A DNA stretch of 34,801 nucleotides, taken from NCBI GenBank assembly GCA_937934595.1, contig CALGZA010000042.1, forward strand, positions 1-34,801, given 5' to 3'. The number at the start of each line of letters is the position of its first letter. Position 1 is the first letter of the stretch. The stretch comes from an uncultured Verrucomicrobiales bacterium (GTDB taxonomy: Bacteria > Verrucomicrobiota > Verrucomicrobiia > Verrucomicrobiales > Akkermansiaceae). Shown in pieces: positions 9,846-19,602 of this stretch. A program made the position numbers and the translations under genes. The notes under the pieces are model-generated. The model ran no database searches and was not told the origin of the DNA. It saw only the letters and a program-made list of their open reading frames with translations.

Positions 9846-9859
9846 ACAGCGACAAAAAT

Positions 9860-10756
9860 CTAATGGAAAGCTCCTGTTATTATAAACGCCGCACCCACAG
9901 CCGTAATAGCCTCTATGGCACCTGCTCCCCAGTTCTCATCCTTACTAAGCTCAGCACTCAAACAATGTTTGGGCAATATCAGCTTATCCACCGCTATGCG
10001 CACCAGCCAAAGCATCAATATCGACAGAACAGCCCATACCCCCAATCCCAATATGCTATCATATACCTCAATAAAAAAACTTAGTAATACCCCATAGGCC
10101 ACTATATTACCCGCAAGAGCCACTCCCACTGCCACATTATCATTTTTTAACTCCTCATGTATATCGTGCTTCGTCGTTTTCTGGTAAACAATAGAATAAA
10201 ATAAAATCAACGCCTGTGACACAATAAACCATATAGCAGTTAAACCAATGTCCTCTAACAAAGAAACATCCGCAGGAGACAGTAAAGACGCCTTCAGCAC
10301 CAGGGCAGTAGATACATATGCCCCAGCCTGAACAAACCCAACCCCAACATTCCTATCCCTAACAAGTTCTACCTTATTACTAAATCTCGGTAACATCAAC
10401 TTATCACAAAGCACCCTAGAAATTAGTAAAAAAACCACACCCACCATAGACCATATAACAGTCATCTTCAAATCCTGCAAGAAAGGACTACTCTCAGCAT
10501 CACCATAGTCCACAGTCCCAGGACTAAAAAGCACACCACTTATCACAATGCATAAAGCTATCAAAAAGCCCGAAAATGAGATAGCAATCGCCTTATTATC
10601 ATTCTCCGTAAGCTCATAATTTAATGAATAATCAGACAGCTTATCATTAATAGACTTCCCAAGAAAAAGTATACACAGCGCCAGCAAAATATAACACAGC
10701 ACACGCCAGTCTAATATTTCACGAAATAACGAAAGATCAAAAAGTTGTTCGAACAT
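9860..10756 (-). CDS. DUF350 membrane protein with four internal repeats
   Basis: A 298-residue integral membrane protein with about eight hydrophobic segments. Four related units can be seen, each with a short charged start and a small-residue membrane segment: YELTENDNKAIAISFSG, VELVRDRNVGVGFVQAG, EELKNDNVAVGVALAG and AELSKDENWGAGAIEA. This is the DUF350 (YjfL-like) pattern, duplicated. DUF350 proteins have no established biochemical role but are repeatedly found with AdoMet decarboxylase and spermidine synthase-like genes, as here. The gene lies 22 nt after the exported-protein gene and 14 nt before speD. A role in polyamine handling at the membrane is inference from context. Confidence 0.82.
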   Translation of the reverse strand: MFEQLFDLSLFREILDWRVLCYILLALCILFLGKSINDKLSDYSLNYELTENDNKAIAISFSGFLIALCIVISGVLFSPGTVDYGDAESSPFLQDLKMTVIWSMVGVVFLLISRVLCDKLMLPRFSNKVELVRDRNVGVGFVQAGAYVSTALVLKASLLSPADVSLLEDIGLTAIWFIVSQALILFYSIVYQKTTKHDIHEELKNDNVAVGVALAGNIVAYGVLLSFFIEVYDSILGLGVWAVLSILMLWLVRIAVDKLILPKHCLSAELSKDENWGAGAIEAITAVGAAFIITGAFH

Positions 10757-10778
10757 AAAATGTTTATATAATTAATAT

Positions 10779-11651
10779 TTACTTACCCCCACCGAAAAAA
10801 CTACGTGACCGTGAAGAACTACCACTCCCAAAACGAGATTTAGAAGAAAATGAAGACTTAGAAGACGATGATGTCCTAACACGCCTAGTATGCTTCGAAG
10901 GACTAGAACGCTGATACTTCTTCTGCGCAGTACTAGGACTCTTTAAAGGCGCCTTTATGCTCCGTGCAACCTTATTCGCATTCGGTGACTTAATCCCACT
11001 CGTCATCACAGACTTCTTACTCAAGTTAATACTACTCCCATAACCACCCAACTTAGCACTCCTCTTATGCCGCTCTTTATAAACTTCAGTTGAAGCAGGC
11101 TTTGTTGAAGTAAAATTACTAGGTAACCTACTATGCCCATACTGAGAACGATAAGGACGATGATCCCGTGAAAAATACCCACCTATCGGAAACCCTGAAT
11201 ACATCGGCCTACCATAATAATAATAACCATGCCCATACATATAATGACTACCATGCGTTTGAACTCTCTCCTTACCTTTAGTCAAATCATACTGAATAGT
11301 AGCCACCTCTTGTTCTTCCACTCCCTTATCCGAAGGAACCTCCACAGTTAATGAAAACCCTTTTTGCGCACCACTAATTTCAGTGATCTTTATATAATCC
11401 ACCTTATCATCCTCATTTAAATCCAAATTATTAATACCCTTAGCCGGATCATTCAGCTTCTTCTCAAACTCCTCAGCCGTCTTCACCTCAGCAGCCAGCG
11501 CAGTCACAGCTTTCAAATCTAAATTATCTGCCGCATAACTCGTCACAGTCGTCTGATACGTCTTATTACTATTGCAATGACTGCTTATAAGCACAAAACC
11601 GATTATACTAATACTCCTAAAAATTAACCTGAACATACATTTTTTCTTCAT
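10779..11651 (-). CDS. Exported or lipoprotein-like protein with basic Ser-rich tail
   Basis: A 290-residue protein with an N-terminal signal-like segment ending LISSHC; the His before Cys makes the lipobox non-canonical. Residues about 40-125 form an acidic domain with the sequence INNLDLNEDDKVDYIKI, an EF-hand-like DxNxD loop that may bind calcium. Then come a Tyr/Gly-rich stretch (HGYYYYGRPMYSG) and a highly basic Ser/Arg/Lys tail ending SRSFFGGGK. I recognise no characterised family. The gene is 16 nt downstream of the spermidine synthase gene and 22 nt upstream of DUF350, so it is probably part of the same envelope-associated polyamine module. Confidence 0.7.
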   Translation of the reverse strand: MKKKCMFRLIFRSISIIGFVLISSHCNSNKTYQTTVTSYAADNLDLKAVTALAAEVKTAEEFEKKLNDPAKGINNLDLNEDDKVDYIKITEISGAQKGFSLTVEVPSDKGVEEQEVATIQYDLTKGKERVQTHGSHYMYGHGYYYYGRPMYSGFPIGGYFSRDHRPYRSQYGHSRLPSNFTSTKPASTEVYKERHKRSAKLGGYGSSINLSKKSVMTSGIKSPNANKVARSIKAPLKSPSTAQKKYQRSSPSKHTRRVRTSSSSKSSFSSKSRFGSGSSSRSRSFFGGGK

Positions 11652-11667
11652 ATCGCCTTATAAATAA

Positions 11668-13368
11668 TCATTCGAGAAAGCCATTCAAATAATGATTTAA
11701 AATAGCAGAATTCGTTATCGTAGTAATATCAGTCTCGCGCGTGATGAGATCTTCTTTACCAAAACTTAATGAAGAATGTATAATCTCCGGCGTCAGGTAT
11801 CGAGTATAATCTGTCACTTTCTTTATACCCTTCAGAATCCCCTTCAGCCGTAACTCACTCGCGTAACTAGGGTGCGTAGCTATCCACCACCCCCACTCCC
11901 CAAATGACGGAACATGATCATGATAAGGCACAGCAGCTAGACCCCCTAGTTTCATCGTTCGCCCTATACATAAAAAAGCCTCCTTCGCTCGGTAAGGTGA
12001 TGTCGACTGCTGAACAATAAACCCATCATGCGCTAACTTCTTCAATAGAGAACCATAAAAATGCATACTATAAAGCTTCGCTAGATCAGGACTAGAAGGA
12101 TCAGGAAAATCACATATGATAATATCATATATACCATCAGCCTGCTTCAAATACCGTGATGCATCAATGTTAATCACATTCAACTTAGGCCTAGAATCCA
12201 ATGAATCCACATCAACCCCCCTATTCTGACTAACTCCCTCAAGCTCATATGCCTCACCCATACTCACCCCCAAGCCAGAACTCACCAGCCTCACCTTCTC
12301 ATGCGTCAAAGACGACTCATTCAGACTGATAAATAAAGGATGCTCCGCCGCCAACCTAGTCATCGCCGGATCCAAATCTACCAAAGTCACCTCCTCAACA
12401 CTCGGATACTTTAAAATCTCCCTTACTGCCAAACCATCACCACCACCAAGCACCAATACTCGACGAGGCGAACGGTGCGCAGCCATCGCAGGATGCACCA
12501 ATTGCTCATGGTAAATATGCTCATCATTCGCTGAAAACTGAATGTGTCCATTGATATAACAACGCAGATTCGCATGATCACTCTGTGTCAACACTATATG
12601 CTGATACGGCGTAGTCTCCACATACACCACCCTATCAGCATAAATACGCTGCTCAGCACTCAACGCCCATTGATTCGTTTGACTCTGACCATAACCCAAA
12701 AATACCATCACAACCGCAAAAACAGACAAAAACAAAACATTCAACTTTACCGACCTCGAAAAATAAAACCAACACAACAACGTCGAAGCCATACTGATGA
12801 AAGCCAACACAAACGCCGTTTCATTAAGCGAAAAAAACTTAGGTAACAAAAACACCCACAACAAAGCACCAGCCAGCGCACCAATGTAATCCATCTTCAG
12901 AACTCGCGCCAAATTACTACTTATATCTCTCGAAAACCTCTCATTAATACGTGTTATCAGCGGTATCTCAAACCCAATAATAACCCCAATGATACTCGTA
13001 AGTCCGTAATGAACCAATCCATATTGATAAGGAAAAGACGTAAAAGTCCACAACATCAAAACAGGACCAAACCCACCCAAAAGAGCCAAAAGTAACTGTG
13101 AATACAGTAACGAAGAAACCACCCTCTTATCAGAAATATAACGCTGAATCTCAGACCCTACGCCCATAAAAAACAACATCACTGCTATAATCACAGCCCA
13201 CTGCTGAACCGAATTACCTAACAAATCTGAGGCTATCTTCGAGAAAGTATACTCATAAGCCAGCCCACATCCACCCATCACAAAAATGATGATAGAGAGC
13301 ACCCAGCCACTTCCAGACTGAGGCTCCCCCAGTGAATTCTTCTCTATAAATTCATTACCCCCTCCCAT
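11668..13368 (-). CDS. speE: Membrane-anchored spermidine synthase-like protein
   Basis: A 566-residue fusion of an N-terminal membrane domain (seven or more hydrophobic segments in residues 20-230) and a C-terminal aminopropyltransferase domain. The latter shows VLVLGGGDGLAVREI (GGGDG at 308-312), the AdoMet-binding acidic pair D331/D333, and IIICDFPDP with D420 where the catalytic aspartate of spermidine synthases lies. About 30 residues (364-396) between the second and third motifs look like an insertion relative to soluble SpeE. Its pairing with speD supports spermidine synthesis, transferring the aminopropyl group to putrescine or a related amine. An acceptor other than putrescine cannot be excluded. 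It starts 12 nt after the menB stop. Confidence 0.85.
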   Translation of the reverse strand: MGGGNEFIEKNSLGEPQSGSGWVLSIIIFVMGGCGLAYEYTFSKIASDLLGNSVQQWAVIIAVMLFFMGVGSEIQRYISDKRVVSSLLYSQLLLALLGGFGPVLMLWTFTSFPYQYGLVHYGLTSIIGVIIGFEIPLITRINERFSRDISSNLARVLKMDYIGALAGALLWVFLLPKFFSLNETAFVLAFISMASTLLCWFYFSRSVKLNVLFLSVFAVVMVFLGYGQSQTNQWALSAEQRIYADRVVYVETTPYQHIVLTQSDHANLRCYINGHIQFSANDEHIYHEQLVHPAMAAHRSPRRVLVLGGGDGLAVREILKYPSVEEVTLVDLDPAMTRLAAEHPLFISLNESSLTHEKVRLVSSGLGVSMGEAYELEGVSQNRGVDVDSLDSRPKLNVINIDASRYLKQADGIYDIIICDFPDPSSPDLAKLYSMHFYGSLLKKLAHDGFIVQQSTSPYRAKEAFLCIGRTMKLGGLAAVPYHDHVPSFGEWGWWIATHPSYASELRLKGILKGIKKVTDYTRYLTPEIIHSSLSFGKEDLITRETDITTITNSAILNHYLNGFLE

Positions 13369-13380
13369 AAAACCTCATCC

Positions 13381-14196
13381 TTACGGTACCCTTGGGAACT
13401 TACTAAAGTCTGGTTTACGCTTATCAACAAAAGCATTTTTACCCTCTTTCGCCTCCTCGCTCATATAATAGAGTAATGTCGAATTACCCGCCATATCTAA
13501 TAACCCCATCTGACCATCACAGTCAGCATTATGAGCCGCTTTCAAACAGCGCAAAGCCATTGGAGAATGCTGCAACATTTCTCTACACCACTGAACAGTC
13601 TCCCCCTCTAATTCCTCCAACGGCACCACCGTATTCACTAGCCCCATTTCTAATGCCTCAGCCGCACTATACTGACGACAGAGATACCAAATCTCACGCG
13701 CTTTCTTCTGCCCAACTATTCGTGAAAGATAACTAGATCCTAATCCACCATCAAAACTACCCACCTTCGGACCAGTCTGACCAAAAATAGCATTGTCAGC
13801 CGCAATTGATAAATCACATACCACATGCAGAACATGTCCACCACCTATCGCATACCCAGCCACCATTGCCACTACCGGCTTCGGTAAAGTCCTTATCTTA
13901 CGCTGCACATCTAATATATTAAGACGCGGAACCCCATCCTCACCTATATATCCAGCATGCCCACGCACTTTCTGATCCCCGCCAGAACAAAACGCCTTCT
14001 CACCCTCACCAGTAAGCACAATAACACCCACCTTAGGATCTTCATGAGCCAAATCTAGCGCCACCAACAGCTCTTTAACAGTCTGCGGCCGGAAAGCATT
14101 CCGCACCTCTGGTCGGTTAATCGTAATCTTAGCAATCTGCCCCTCATCAGCAGTCTCATACTTTATGTCTTCAAATTCTTTTGCAGTAGTCCACAT
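13381..14196 (-). CDS. menB: 1,4-dihydroxy-2-naphthoyl-CoA synthase
   Basis: MenB closes the naphthoquinone ring in menaquinone synthesis, converting o-succinylbenzoyl-CoA to dihydroxynaphthoyl-CoA. Crotonase-fold hallmarks are [18 protein letters not shown], the oxyanion-hole segment FCSGGDQ, and the MenB-specific [14 protein letters not shown]. The frame is open to a GTG at 14247 abutting the ilvE stop. I prefer ATG at 14196 (271 aa) because [14 protein letters not shown] aligns with the usual MenB amino end; AGAGA lies about 11 nt upstream. The other men genes are absent here. Its position between ilvE and a spermidine synthase gene is unusual. The polyprenyl synthase at 21454 could supply the quinone side chain. 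Confidence 0.93.
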   Translation of the reverse strand: MWTTAKEFEDIKYETADEGQIAKITINRPEVRNAFRPQTVKELLVALDLAHEDPKVGVIVLTGEGEKAFCSGGDQKVRGHAGYIGEDGVPRLNILDVQRKIRTLPKPVVAMVAGYAIGGGHVLHVVCDLSIAADNAIFGQTGPKVGSFDGGLGSSYLSRIVGQKKAREIWYLCRQYSAAEALEMGLVNTVVPLEELEGETVQWCREMLQHSPMALRCLKAAHNADCDGQMGLLDMAGNSTLLYYMSEEAKEGKNAFVDKRKPDFSKFPRVP

Positions 14197-14247
14197 AGTG
14201 ATAATATTCTCTACTGGCTCACCGAAATTTGCAAGACCTGACTCCAC

Positions 14248-15147
14248 TTACTTACACAGCCTTCCCTCACTATTCGCAAGCTCCCTAAAGGCCGCTACAA
14301 GCTTCCTGCTCAATGGCCCAGGGCCACCATCACCTATCACCCTCTGATCAAGCTTTACAAAAGGAATCACCTCCGCCGCAGTCCCTGTCAGAAAAGCCTC
14401 ATCACATGTATAAATATCATGTCTCGTCATCGTCTTCTCTAACAGCTCTATACCCTCGCGTTCACATAAATCAAAAATCACCTCTCGCGTTATCCCATCC
14501 AGAGCACCATCAGATACAGGCGGCGTATAAATCACCCCCTTCTTTACCACAAAAACATTATCCCCAGTACACTCAGCCACATAACCCTGTTCATTCAGCA
14601 TGATACCCTCCATCACGCCCGCCTGAATACACTCTATCTTAGCCATCACATTATTCAAATAATTCAGAGATTTCACCTGCGGACTCAATGACGCAGGTGT
14701 CGGCCGTCGGGTAGCACAAGTAATCAAATCTAAACCATTCTCGTAACTATCATCCGAATAAAGCTTTATATCCGCAGCTATAATAAACATAGACGGATGC
14801 TCACAAAGATAAGGATTCAAACCCAAACCACCCACACCCCTGGTCACCACCAACCTTATATAACCATTCGTCAAATGATTCGCATTTACCGTATCTACTA
14901 CCGCCTGGCACACCTCCTCATGACTCCATGGAAGTCGAAGCAAAATAGACTTTGCAGACAAAAATAACCTCTCAATATGCTGCTCTAAACGAAAAACCCT
15001 ACCACTATAAAGACGAATCCCCTCAAATATACCATCTCCATACAGTAGCCCATGATCAAACACAGATACTTGAGCCCGTGACTGATCCACTAACTCACCA
15101 TCGAGCCATATCTTCTGATCCTTACTTATGTTACTTGTCTCACTCAT
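14248..15147 (-). CDS. ilvE: Branched-chain amino acid aminotransferase
   Basis: A 299-residue class IV PLP aminotransferase for the last step of valine, leucine and isoleucine synthesis. Near the N-terminus, VSVFDHGLLYGDGIFEGIR is typical. The PLP lysine is K159 in VKSLNYLNN. ECTGDNVFVV and a C-terminal FLTGTAAEV complete the fold type IV signature. D-amino acid aminotransferase and aminodeoxychorismate lyase share the fold, but KSLNYLNNVMAKIE favours IlvE. It is the first gene of the six-gene minus-strand run and leaves no gap before the extended menB frame. The promoter should lie in 15148-15242. Confidence 0.9.
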   Translation of the reverse strand: MSETSNISKDQKIWLDGELVDQSRAQVSVFDHGLLYGDGIFEGIRLYSGRVFRLEQHIERLFLSAKSILLRLPWSHEEVCQAVVDTVNANHLTNGYIRLVVTRGVGGLGLNPYLCEHPSMFIIAADIKLYSDDSYENGLDLITCATRRPTPASLSPQVKSLNYLNNVMAKIECIQAGVMEGIMLNEQGYVAECTGDNVFVVKKGVIYTPPVSDGALDGITREVIFDLCEREGIELLEKTMTRHDIYTCDEAFLTGTAAEVIPFVKLDQRVIGDGGPGPLSRKLVAAFRELANSEGRLCK

Positions 15148-15242
15148 TTAAAAAAATCTTTCTATACACTTAGTATTTAAAAATAAACAGAATCAAAGAT
15201 CCCCGCAATAGCCAAATCAACTAACGAAATCCCCACATCAGA

Positions 15243-16073
15243 TCAACCCTTACCGCCCCTACCCATCTCCTCTGCCTTCTTGCTCGCCGCCCGCACTGCA
15301 CCCGTCACAGCAGCCCTGAAACCATGCTCCTCCAAAGTACACAAAGCCTCTATCGTAGTCCCACCTGGACTAGTCACCATATCTCTAAGCATCGCCGGAT
15401 GAAGCCCAGTCTCCGCCACCATACTAGCCGCACCTTGAACCGTCCGCACCGCTAACTCCAACGCTTGAGACCGTGATAAACCCTCCGCCACACCACCATC
15501 AACCATTGCCTCAATAAATGTATAAACATAAGCAGGCCCACTTCCAGAAACCCCAGTAACCGCATTAATAAGATGCTCTTTAACCTCAATAACACTACCA
15601 GAAGCGCCCAATATCTTACACGTCAACTCAGCATCCGCATCAGTAGCAGAACTACCCAGCGAATAAGCCGCTGCACCCTGACCTATCAACGCCGGCGTAT
15701 TTGGCATACAACGAACAAATCGCACCCCAATCGGCAAAAACTTCTCCTGCTCCTCAATCGTAAGCCCAGCAGCCGCAGAAACCAAAAGCGTATTCGTCAA
15801 ACAATCTGACTCGTTCGCTAGCTCTAACAATACCAGAGGTATATCGGTAGGCTTCGTACACAGCAACACAACATCACATCGTCGCGCTACCTCTAAATTA
15901 CTCTCTAGTGCCGTCACCCCCAACTCACTCGTAATCAGCTGAATCGCAGATGCAGTTCGACTACTCACATAAACATCTCCAGGTGACACAATCTCATCTC
16001 TCAAAGCTCCCTCAATAAGAGCACGGCCCATCTTCCCACATCCTATCAATCCTAGCTTAAGTCCAGATTTCAT
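15243..16073 (-). CDS. proC: Pyrroline-5-carboxylate reductase
   Basis: ProC performs the final NAD(P)H-dependent reduction in proline synthesis. The Rossmann motif [17 protein letters not shown] is at the N-terminus. The C-terminal dimer and substrate region contains [16 protein letters not shown] and the family signature [14 protein letters not shown]. The 276-residue length is standard. Its ATG overlaps the clpX stop by 4 nt (ATGA at 16070-16073), so it is translationally coupled to clpX, an unusual pairing of proline synthesis with a protease ATPase. Confidence 0.96.
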   Translation of the reverse strand: MKSGLKLGLIGCGKMGRALIEGALRDEIVSPGDVYVSSRTASAIQLITSELGVTALESNLEVARRCDVVLLCTKPTDIPLVLLELANESDCLTNTLLVSAAAGLTIEEQEKFLPIGVRFVRCMPNTPALIGQGAAAYSLGSSATDADAELTCKILGASGSVIEVKEHLINAVTGVSGSGPAYVYTFIEAMVDGGVAEGLSRSQALELAVRTVQGAASMVAETGLHPAMLRDMVTSPGGTTIEALCTLEEHGFRAAVTGAVRAASKKAEEMGRGGKG

Positions 16074-17365
16074 GCCGCGTCAGTCGTTGATTTTTTAGAA
16101 ATACTAGGCGCCTTCTTACCCTCAATAACCTGCCTATTAATCGTCACCGTATCCACATCCTTTCTGCTCGGAATGTCATACATAATATCCAACATCAACT
16201 TCTCAAAAATAGCTCGTAAAGCACGTGCCCCAGTTCCACGATTCACAGCCTCATCAGCAAGCGCAGCCAAACCATCTTTAGTAATCTTCAGCTTCACCCC
16301 ATTCATCCCCAAAAGCTTCTGATACTGCTTTATTATCGCATTCTTAGGCTCAGTTAAAATCCTAACCAGCTCCGCCTCAGTCAGCTTGCGCAATGAAGAA
16401 ATCACCGGCAACCTACCCACAAACTCTGGAATCAATCCAAAATGCAAAAGATCCTGTGGCTCCACCATGCTCAATAGCTCAGACTCACTAAGCTCAGACT
16501 CTGCATCAGCAGCACCATCCTGAACAAAGCCAAGCGTGCGCTTACCTAGCCTATTCTTCACATAATCATCCATCCCCACAAAAGCACCCGCACAAATAAA
16601 TAATATCTTCTCAGTATTCACCTGAATATACTCCTGATTAGGATGCTTCCTACCACCCTGTGGCGGCACATTACAAACCGTTCCCTCCAGAATCTTTAAC
16701 AACGCCTGCTGAACACCTTCCCCAGAAACATCGCGAGTGATAGATACATTCTCAGTCTTACGCCCTATCTTATCTATCTCATCCACATATATTATACCAC
16801 GCTCAGCCTTCTCAATATCTCCATCAGCAGCCTGTAACAACTTAAGTATGATATTCTCAACATCCTCACCCACATATCCAGCCTCAGTCAATGTCGTCGC
16901 ATCCACAATCGTAAACGGAACATCAAGAACTCGAGCCAATGTCTTAGCCAAAAGCGTCTTACCAGAACCCGTTGGCCCAAGCATAAGTATATTTGCCTTC
17001 TCTATCTCAACCTCATCATACTCACCATCTCCACCATCCGCATCTGATACATCATACTGACGTAACCTCTGGTAATGATTATAAACAGCCACAGACAATA
17101 TCTTCTTCGCATGCTCTTGTCCTATCACATAGTCATTCAATAACTCCGCTATCTCTGCAGGTGTTAACAAATCTTCAGCAGAAAATATCTCATCCGGAAA
17201 CGGCTCACCATGAGATATATTGGCCAATTCCTTACGCATAATACCACTGCAAACATCTATACATTCATTACAAATATAAACACCAGGTCCTGCGATTAAC
17301 TTTTTAACTTCAGAATGGCTCTTACCGCAGAACGAGCACATTGTCAGATTAGAATTCTTTGCCAT
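16070..17365 (-). CDS. clpX: ATP-dependent Clp protease ATPase subunit ClpX
   Basis: ClpX is the hexameric AAA+ unfoldase that feeds tagged proteins to ClpP. The N-terminal zinc-binding domain has C10, C13, C32 and C35. Walker A is GPTGSGKT (130-137), the pore loop is GYVG (163-166), Walker B is IIYVDEID (191-198), and the sensor 2 region is [13 protein letters not shown]. The 431-residue length is normal. It is separated from clpP by a terminator and about 130 nt, so it probably has its own promoter, and it overlaps proC by 4 nt. Confidence 0.97.
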   Translation of the reverse strand: MAKNSNLTMCSFCGKSHSEVKKLIAGPGVYICNECIDVCSGIMRKELANISHGEPFPDEIFSAEDLLTPAEIAELLNDYVIGQEHAKKILSVAVYNHYQRLRQYDVSDADGGDGEYDEVEIEKANILMLGPTGSGKTLLAKTLARVLDVPFTIVDATTLTEAGYVGEDVENIILKLLQAADGDIEKAERGIIYVDEIDKIGRKTENVSITRDVSGEGVQQALLKILEGTVCNVPPQGGRKHPNQEYIQVNTEKILFICAGAFVGMDDYVKNRLGKRTLGFVQDGAADAESELSESELLSMVEPQDLLHFGLIPEFVGRLPVISSLRKLTEAELVRILTEPKNAIIKQYQKLLGMNGVKLKITKDGLAALADEAVNRGTGARALRAIFEKLMLDIMYDIPSRKDVDTVTINRQVIEGKKAPSISKKSTTDAA

Positions 17366-17396
17366 AATATATACGAAATTTACTTAAATAAATGAA

Positions 17397-17426
17397 AATT
17401 TAAAATGATTCACCGAAAGCTTTCAA
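17397..17426 (-). promoter_or_regulatory. Possible sigma70-type promoter of clpX
   Basis: On the minus strand, TTGAAA (17426-17421) is followed after 18 nt by TAAATT (17402-17397), about 30 nt before the clpX start. The boxes match the -35 and -10 consensus at 5 and 4 of 6 positions. The position just downstream of the clpP terminator makes a promoter necessary somewhere here, but AT-rich sequence makes chance matches likely. Confidence 0.3.
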
Positions 17427-17494
17427 CCATCAGCTTGTTTACGCCACCAGTATGACAGCTGCTCCCATAAATCGCAAGACTGATCTATGGCAGT

Positions 17495-17529
17495 AAAAGG
17501 CACCTGAACCAAAAAAGCTCAGATGCCTT
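17495..17529 (-). terminator. Rho-independent terminator after clpP
   Basis: On the minus strand AAGGCATCTGA (17529-17519) pairs with TCAGGTGCCTT (17507-17497) over 11 bp including one T-G wobble, with an 11-nt T-rich loop and a short T run at the base. It lies about 33 nt after the clpP stop and separates tig-clpP from clpX-proC. Confidence 0.8.
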
Positions 17530-17561
17530 CATCATAAAATCTTTAACCCTAAAAAGAAATA

Positions 17562-18233
17562 CTACTTCTTATCACTCTTCTCAGGCTCAGGCTTACTCTC
17601 TAAAACCTTATCAACAAGTCCATACTTCACCGCCTCAGTTGCCGTCATATAGTTATCACGGTCAGCATCCTTCTCAACCTGCTTCTCAGTCTTACCAGTA
17701 TGGCTCGCAAGTATCTTATTCAACTTACCCTTAAGACCATACATAAATTCAACCGTACGCTCCACATCAGATGCAGTACCCTGCGCACCACCAGATACCT
17801 GGTGAATCATCACATGTGAATTAGGTAAACAAAAACGCTTACCCTTCGTCCCAGCTGTCAAAAGAACCGCACCCATAGAAGCACAAATCCCTATGCAATA
17901 CGTATTCACATCACATGTAAGGAACTGCATCGTGTCATACATCGCAAGACCAGCAGTCACAGACCCACCAGGTGAATTAATATAAATATGTATATCCTTC
18001 TTCGGATCCTGCATCTGCAAGAAAAGCATCTGCGCTATCACCGCATTCGCCACATTATCATCAATACCCGTTCCTATGAAAATAATACGGTCCTTCAGCA
18101 AACGGGAATAAATATCATATCCTCGCTCACCCCTGCCATCCTGCTCAATAACAGTAGGAATCGGATAATAATTATTCTGTGGAGACGATGAGCCCTGTGA
18201 CCCCTGTAGTTGATTTGGTATATTATTCAGCAT
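17562..18233 (-). CDS. clpP: ATP-dependent Clp protease proteolytic subunit ClpP
   Basis: ClpP is the tetradecameric serine protease chamber that works with ClpX. The catalytic triad is S119 (GICASMGA), H144 (HVMIHQ) and D193 (ADRDNYM). [17 protein letters not shown] is the family signature. At 223 residues it has a Gln/Ser/Asn-rich N-terminal extension of about 30 residues, which may be a propeptide removed on maturation. It overlaps the end of tig by 11 nt, indicating translational coupling, and is followed by a strong terminator. Confidence 0.96.
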   Translation of the reverse strand: MLNNIPNQLQGSQGSSSPQNNYYPIPTVIEQDGRGERGYDIYSRLLKDRIIFIGTGIDDNVANAVIAQMLFLQMQDPKKDIHIYINSPGGSVTAGLAMYDTMQFLTCDVNTYCIGICASMGAVLLTAGTKGKRFCLPNSHVMIHQVSGGAQGTASDVERTVEFMYGLKGKLNKILASHTGKTEKQVEKDADRDNYMTATEAVKYGLVDKVLESKPEPEKSDKK

Positions 18234-19551
18234 CAGTTTCAGTAGTTTCTATTTCCTTTACGTTCGCCTTCTCTACCACAAAGTCAATCGCCTTTCCAAT
18301 CAGAACAGAATTACTTACATTCTGAATCGCGTTAGACTTCTGTAGCTCTTTGATATACTTCTTTAGTGGCTTATTCGCCTGCTGCGCCATTCCTGATATC
18401 CGCTGAATCATATCTTGGTCACTAACCTCAATGTTCTCCTTTGCCGCTATCTCCTGCAAGATGAAATTCGTCTTCAAATTCATCTCAGCCTGCTGGTTAG
18501 CAGAATCAGCTATTTCACTCTGCTGCTCCACTAGCATCTCCTCAGTCATACCCTGCTGCTTAGCACGCTCTATCATATTCATCGCATTACTCTGGGCCTC
18601 CTGAGCAACAAGCGCCTCAGGTATCTCAAAGTCTACCCCTTCACTAAGCTTCTCCACCACCTGATTCACCTTCGCATCAGCCACCATCTTCTCCTTCTCA
18701 GTTACCAACTGCTCGCGGATTATATCCTTCAGCTCATCCATCCCCTTATCAGGAAGAAGCTTACCCGCAAATGCATCATCAAGCTCAGGAAGAACCTGCT
18801 CCTTCACCTCCTTCACAGTCACATCAAAAACAACCTCAGCACCACGAACGTCAGAAAGCGGAAAGTCATCAGGCATCGTTAACTTTAACTCCTTCTCATC
18901 TCCCACCTTCAAGCCCTTAAGCCCACTACCAAAACCAGGCATAAACGAATCTTCCTCCACCTTAGCCCAGTGACCCTCACGCCCCTCAAGAAAACCTGCC
19001 GGCTTACCTATAGCCTCAGAAACAGACTTACCATCAGTCGTAGCCGTGAAATCAACCACCGCAAAATCACCCTCAACAAGCTCTCGCTCAACATCATTAA
19101 ATTCCGCAAACCTCTGCTGTAAATCAGCCAGTGACGCCTCTACTTCACTATCCTCAACCTCTCCACTAGGCGCCTCTATCTCTAACCCCAAATACTCAGG
19201 CAGCTCAAACTCTGGCGCCAAAATGAAATCCGCAGAAAACGTAAGTTGCCCGTCATCAGACAAACTAGGCTCACCAGAAATATTCACTGAAATCACCTTC
19301 AGATCCTCCTGCTTAATCGCATCTTCAAATCCAGCATTAGCCAAACGACTATACAACTCCTCCTCTATCTGCTTCTCAAAACGCTTCTCTATTACCTTAG
19401 CCGGAGCCTTCCCTGGCCTAAAACCAGATATCTTAGCCTCCTTAGTAAATCCGCTAACAATAGTCTGGCGCTCTGAAGCCACTTTATCTGCTGGCACCTC
19501 TACACTTACAGTAGCCATGCACTTTGGTTGTTTTTCTACAGTGATGTTCAT
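18223..19551 (-). CDS. tig: Trigger factor
   Basis: Trigger factor is the ribosome-bound chaperone and prolyl isomerase that meets nascent chains. The N-terminal ribosome-binding domain contains the tail signature SGFRPGKAP (residues about 42-50). The central FKBP-like domain includes [15 protein letters not shown], and the C-terminal helical arms are Gln/Glu/Ala-rich. The 442-residue length is typical. It heads the tig-clpP unit. An AGAGA ribosome-binding site lies just upstream of the ATG, and the leader (19552-19690) holds several hairpins, described separately. Confidence 0.95.
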   Translation of the reverse strand: MNITVEKQPKCMATVSVEVPADKVASERQTIVSGFTKEAKISGFRPGKAPAKVIEKRFEKQIEEELYSRLANAGFEDAIKQEDLKVISVNISGEPSLSDDGQLTFSADFILAPEFELPEYLGLEIEAPSGEVEDSEVEASLADLQQRFAEFNDVERELVEGDFAVVDFTATTDGKSVSEAIGKPAGFLEGREGHWAKVEEDSFMPGFGSGLKGLKVGDEKELKLTMPDDFPLSDVRGAEVVFDVTVKEVKEQVLPELDDAFAGKLLPDKGMDELKDIIREQLVTEKEKMVADAKVNQVVEKLSEGVDFEIPEALVAQEAQSNAMNMIERAKQQGMTEEMLVEQQSEIADSANQQAEMNLKTNFILQEIAAKENIEVSDQDMIQRISGMAQQANKPLKKYIKELQKSNAIQNVSNSVLIGKAIDFVVEKANVKEIETTETDAE

Positions 19552-19602
19552 ATCAGTTTCTCTAAAATTCTTTTATATATTATAAATCTCCCGCGTAATT
19601 AT

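Noticed and set aside
19046-19585. Plus-strand open frame of 179 codons opposite tig
   Set aside because: Antisense shadow of tig with a Ser-rich translation and no family signature.
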